From Armatimonadota bacterium (GTDB taxonomy: Bacteria > Armatimonadota > Fimbriimonadia > Fimbriimonadales > Fimbriimonadaceae), in assembly GCA_003516955.1 (NCBI GenBank), contig DPBN01000042.1:1-9588 (forward strand): a stretch of DNA of 9,588 bases, read 5' to 3'. The translations under genes and the position numbers were made by a program. Positions 7,032-9,588 of this stretch are shown here, piece by piece. Positions within the stretch are counted from its first letter, which is position 1. Each line of letters starts with the position of its first letter. The notes under the pieces are model-generated. The model worked only from the letters and a program-made list of their open reading frames with translations. It did no database searches and was not told the DNA's origin.

Positions 7032-7498
7032 CGGCCAGCCTCCAGCAGCGTCGTTCGGAACTCCTCGGCCACCCTCTCGCTGCCCTCGGTCTCGATCACG
7101 AGCATCAGGCTGTCGTGCATGTCCCCGACGTGGCTCACGGCGCAGCCGCTCTCCAGCGCGCGGTGAACGATGCTGGCCATCAGGCCCTCCTCGTCGCGCA
7201 TGTTCGCTGCGTGCACCATCAGGACGCTCCGGCCGGACTCCACCGAGGTGTGCCCCGGTAGCCGCTCCGCCACGCGCCTGATGGCCTCCTGCTGCGAATC
7301 GGGGACGAGAAAGGACAGGCCGCTCTGGGTCAGCTTCAGGAAGTCGAGGCTGATCCCCGCCTCCGCGACGATCTGAAGCACTTCCAGCCGCAGATCCGCC
7401 AAAGATTCGCTGAGACCGGTGACGTGCACCTGCGTGAACCCGTGCCGCAACTCGACCTTGTGCACGCCGGGCCTGATCTCGAAGTCGTGTCGGTCCAC
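7028..7498 (-). CDS. Stand-alone tandem ACT-domain protein, probable aspartokinase partner
   Basis: A 156-residue protein with no catalytic domain. Two ACT-like units are visible: about 21-88 (VHVTGLSESLADLRLEVLQ, AEAGISLDFLKL, LSFLVPDSQQEAIRRV) and about 90-152 (SVLMVHAANMRDEEGLMASIVHRALESG, then DSLMLVIETEGSERVAEEF). The phrase AEAGISLDFLKLTQ closely resembles the first ACT unit of DapG-type aspartokinases (NAGISVDFFNIT from memory), and the order of elements parallels an aspartokinase C-terminus. The start is GTG at 7498-7496, with GGGAG about 10 bases upstream, 3 bases after the aldo/keto reductase stop. Its TGA overlaps the aspartokinase ATG. The likely role is to bind an amino acid and modulate the downstream kinase, perhaps as a beta-like subunit; this is inference. 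It could instead be a free amino acid sensor. Confidence 0.8.
   Translation of the reverse strand: MDRHDFEIRPGVHKVELRHGFTQVHVTGLSESLADLRLEVLQIVAEAGISLDFLKLTQSGLSFLVPDSQQEAIRRVAERLPGHTSVESGRSVLMVHAANMRDEEGLMASIVHRALESGCAVSHVGDMHDSLMLVIETEGSERVAEEFRTTLLEAGR
7039..7043 (-). promoter_or_regulatory. Strong ribosome binding site of the aspartokinase gene
   Basis: GGAGG on the minus strand, 7 bases before the ATG at 7031, lies inside the last codons of the ACT-protein gene. The aspartokinase can therefore be both independently initiated and coupled to its upstream neighbour. Confidence 0.75.
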
Positions 7499-7501
7499 CC
7501 C

Positions 7502-8458
7502 TTACTCGCTCCCGGCTAGAATCTTCTCCGCCTGCTCGAACACCTCCGGCGCGAACCGCAAGCCGCTGGCCTTCGCGTTCTCCTCGATCTGCTCCGGCTT
7601 GGTCGCGCCCACGATGACCGAGCTCACCTCAGACCGGCGCAGGATCCAGGCGAGAGCAAACTGGGCGAGCGAGCACCCATGGTCCTGAGCGAACGCCTTC
7701 AGATCTTGGACCCGCTGCAGCAGGGCCTGGTCCTGCAGCATGCCCATCCACATGTTCGACTCGGGGTCCGCGCCGCGGCTGCCGGCGGGCGGCTCGCTGC
7801 CAGGCAGGTACTTGCCCGTGAGAATGCCCTGAGCCAGCGGCGAGAACACCACAAGACCGAGTCCAAAGTGGGCGCACGTCGGCATCACCGCGCTCTCGAT
7901 GGACCGGTTCAGCATGCTGTAGCTCGGCTGGTTGCTGGCAGGCGGGTTGGCGTTGAGCTGCCGGCACAGACCCACCACTTCGGCGATCTGCTGGCTCTGC
8001 CACTCGCTGACGCCCCAGTACAGCACCTTGCCTTGTCGAACCAGGTCGTCGATGGCCCGCACCGTCTCGTCCAGAGGGGTCTCGGCGTCGAACCGATGGA
8101 ACTGGAACAGATCGATGTAGTCCGTCTCCAGCCGCCTGAGCGAGTTGTGCACCGACTCGAAGATGTGCTTCCGGCTGAGGCCCCGATCGTTCGGGTTCTC
8201 GCTCATCGGAAAGAAGCACTTGGTGGCGATGACCAGGTCCTCGCGCCGGAGCCCCTTCACCGCGCGCGCCAGAGCCTTCTCCGCCTCGCCGCGGTTGTAC
8301 GCGTCCGCCGTGTCGAACGTCGTGACTCCGAGCTCGAAGGCGCGACGGACGACGCGCGTCGTCGCCTCCTGATCCAGCGTGCGACCGTGCGTGAGCCATC
8401 CCCCCAGCGACACCTCGCTCACGCGAACACCGTAGCGACCCAATCGGCGGTACTGCAT
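7502..8458 (-). CDS. Aldo/keto reductase (NADPH-dependent, potassium-channel-beta-like group)
   Basis: A 318-residue cytoplasmic oxidoreductase that reduces aldehydes or ketones with NADPH. The catalytic tetrad is visible: Asp49 and Tyr54 in TTFDTADAYNRGEAE, Lys80 in VIATKCFF, and His121 in LFQFHRFDAETPLDE. The cofactor region has VVFSPLAQGILTGKY (203-217) and VIVGATKPEQIEEN (281-294). Length and the RRLGRYGVRVSEVSLGG start match the group that includes voltage-gated potassium channel beta subunits and YghZ-like enzymes. The ATG at 8458-8456 fits the family start; AGGGG is about 13 bases upstream. It is the first gene of the tight block leading to aspartokinase. Substrate cannot be deduced, and no aspartate-family role for such enzymes is established. 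Confidence 0.93.
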   Translation of the reverse strand: MQYRRLGRYGVRVSEVSLGGWLTHGRTLDQEATTRVVRRAFELGVTTFDTADAYNRGEAEKALARAVKGLRREDLVIATKCFFPMSENPNDRGLSRKHIFESVHNSLRRLETDYIDLFQFHRFDAETPLDETVRAIDDLVRQGKVLYWGVSEWQSQQIAEVVGLCRQLNANPPASNQPSYSMLNRSIESAVMPTCAHFGLGLVVFSPLAQGILTGKYLPGSEPPAGSRGADPESNMWMGMLQDQALLQRVQDLKAFAQDHGCSLAQFALAWILRRSEVSSVIVGATKPEQIEENAKASGLRFAPEVFEQAEKILAGSE

Positions 8459-8464
8459 AGGTCT

Positions 8465-8470
8465 AGGTTA
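8465..8470 (-). promoter_or_regulatory. Candidate -10 element before the aldo/keto reductase
   Basis: TAACCT (fits TAnnnT) on the minus strand is separated by six bases from the ATG at 8458, the geometry of a leaderless transcript. It lies in the only intergenic gap (47 bases) of the run between the glycosyltransferase and the pyruvate kinase operons that could hold a promoter. A TTGGGA further upstream is about 20 bases away, too far for a standard -35 box. Confidence 0.3.
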
Positions 8471-8505
8471 CCCCTGCACCGCCGGGCCCGTCCCAAGCGC
8501 GGGCT

Positions 8506-9588
8506 TCATCGGAACGCCAGCAGAACCGCAACCGGCTTCTCCGGATCGCCGTAGGCCCGCACCGGCGCCAACTCGCCCGACTGGAGCGCTTCCAAGCACA
8601 ATTCCGACCACTTCAGCTCCCAATTCTTGAACTGATCTTCGTCCCTTGGGACACGGACGCCGTGCAAGGCTGCGGCGAACCGCGCCCGGCGGGTTCCGTC
8701 GTAGGCGAGGTTGACGTACACGTGGCTGAACCCGAGCGACCTCATCGCCTCGGCGTACTGGGCCCCGTCCTGCAGGTCGTCGTAGGGAATCAACGTCGAG
8801 TGCCCCGGATTGGCCCACACGTAGGGTACGTTCAACAAATAGCCGAAAACCTCATCATAGAGAGCGACCTTACCGTTCTGAGCCAAATGGTTGATGTCGC
8901 CAGCGGGACGTGCGAACGGCACCCTGGAGGCGACGTAGTCGGAACGGCTGACGGCGCCAACCACCACCGGAATCTGGCTCGAAGTCACGAGGAGGTAGAC
9001 CAGCGCCACGCTGTAGGCGGCCTGACCCACAACGACCGCGCGGCCCGCGGCGGAGAGCAGCCTCGAGCGGCGGTGCCCCCAAAGCTCCCCCGCCGCGAGC
9101 GCGAGCAGGGGCGCCAAGCCGAGGATGTATCGGCTCTGCTGGCTCAACAGGAACCATGCGCCGAGGGAGAGCCAGACGTAGACCAAAACGCTCGGCCACG
9201 GCTGGCCGCCGCGCAGCAGAAGCAGCGTCGCCACCGAGAGGCAGGCCACGGCCGCCACGCCGACCGCACCGATCGGAAAGCCCCTCCCCTCCGTCTGCCC
9301 TGGATTCACGTAGCGGCCAGGCTGGTAGGCCAAGCCCAGCACGGCATGGCCGAATGCGGTTTTGTCCAGCCCTGCACCTGTCCAACCTACACCGAACGTC
9401 TGCTGCTCACGACGGTAGATCTCAGCGCGGCGCTGGTCCCATCCCGTGCCGCCGAGCCGTTCGTAGAAGAACGGAAACACCGGGTTGCCGCTCCAGGCGA
9501 CATTGCGCACGTACCAGGGGGCACCCACCGCGATGCACAAGGCCAAGGCGACGACCCAGGTCCGCCCCCCAGACCCAGCCCGCCACAC
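8506..9588 (-). CDS. Polytopic GT-C type membrane glycosyltransferase, C-terminal part (cut by the right edge)
   Basis: The last 360 residues of an integral membrane protein; the frame is open to the right edge, so the N-terminus lies outside. Visible residues 10-24 are hydrophobic and run into GAPWYVRNVAWSGNPVFPFFY (22-42), a hallmark of GT-C/ArnT-like transferases that use lipid-linked sugars. Further membrane segments lie at about 103-126, 131-148, 152-168 (after SQQSRYILGLAPLLALAAGE, where QSRY is recurrent in the family) and 181-201. A C-terminal soluble domain (about 215-360) ends the protein and probably faces outside. The catalytic acidic residues normally lie in the first loop, outside this window. 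Expected role: transfer of a sugar to a protein, lipid or cell-envelope glycan. The stop at 8508-8506 is 47 bases before the aldo/keto reductase. Family is fairly sure; donor and acceptor are unknown. Confidence 0.78.
   Translation of the reverse strand: MWRAGSGGRTWVVALALCIAVGAPWYVRNVAWSGNPVFPFFYERLGGTGWDQRRAEIYRREQQTFGVGWTGAGLDKTAFGHAVLGLAYQPGRYVNPGQTEGRGFPIGAVGVAAVACLSVATLLLLRGGQPWPSVLVYVWLSLGAWFLLSQQSRYILGLAPLLALAAGELWGHRRSRLLSAAGRAVVVGQAAYSVALVYLLVTSSQIPVVVGAVSRSDYVASRVPFARPAGDINHLAQNGKVALYDEVFGYLLNVPYVWANPGHSTLIPYDDLQDGAQYAEAMRSLGFSHVYVNLAYDGTRRARFAAALHGVRVPRDEDQFKNWELKWSELCLEALQSGELAPVRAYGDPEKPVAVLLAFR

Noticed and set aside
8459..8505. GC-rich palindrome CGGGCCCG as a terminator of the glycosyltransferase gene
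   Set aside because: The inverted repeat is too short and there is no following T-run on the minus strand.

Overview
The window is a gene-dense, high-GC bacterial chromosomal segment. Eight of the ten genes lie on the minus strand in one long directional run (about 9588 down to 3041), two more follow on the minus strand at the left end, and only one gene (about 2142-3044) is on the plus strand. No gap exceeds 50 bases, so there is no sizeable unannotated stretch. I see no RNA genes, mobile elements, CRISPR arrays, long repeats or phage genes. The high GC content, start/stop overlaps, a DapG-like aspartokinase and a COG0407 uroporphyrinogen-decarboxylase-like protein next to ordinary metabolism would fit lineages such as Armatimonadota, Chloroflexota or a neighbouring high-GC phylum. 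That placement is a low-confidence guess.

Right end to centre, minus strand: the C-terminal part of a polytopic GT-C type membrane glycosyltransferase (cut by the right edge) is followed after 47 bases by a compact block. Its order is aldo/keto reductase, a small tandem ACT-domain protein, aspartokinase, dihydropteroate synthase, a zinc-site COG0407 methyltransferase-like protein, and a Crp/Fnr-family regulator. Junctions within the block are 3 bases, an ATGA overlap, 4 bases, 13 bases and an ATGA overlap, so co-transcription and translational coupling are likely. The block mixes aspartate-family amino acid synthesis, folate synthesis, a putative methyl-transfer enzyme and a transcription factor.

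Left part: a plus-strand serine hydrolase of the class A beta-lactamase fold (SxxK, SDN, KSG) converges on the regulator gene. The two stop codons share one CTAG tetranucleotide. The hydrolase diverges from pepF (oligoendopeptidase F, M3) across about 37 bases. pepF is followed 7 bases later by pyruvate kinase, cut by the left edge.

Most of the window is recognisable housekeeping and accessory metabolism. The points most worth a second look are the separately encoded ACT pair coupled to an aspartokinase that already has its own ACT region, the MtaA-like zinc motif in the COG0407 protein coupled to a cysteine-free Crp-family regulator, the shared convergent stop, and possible leaderless starts at the heads of transcription units.
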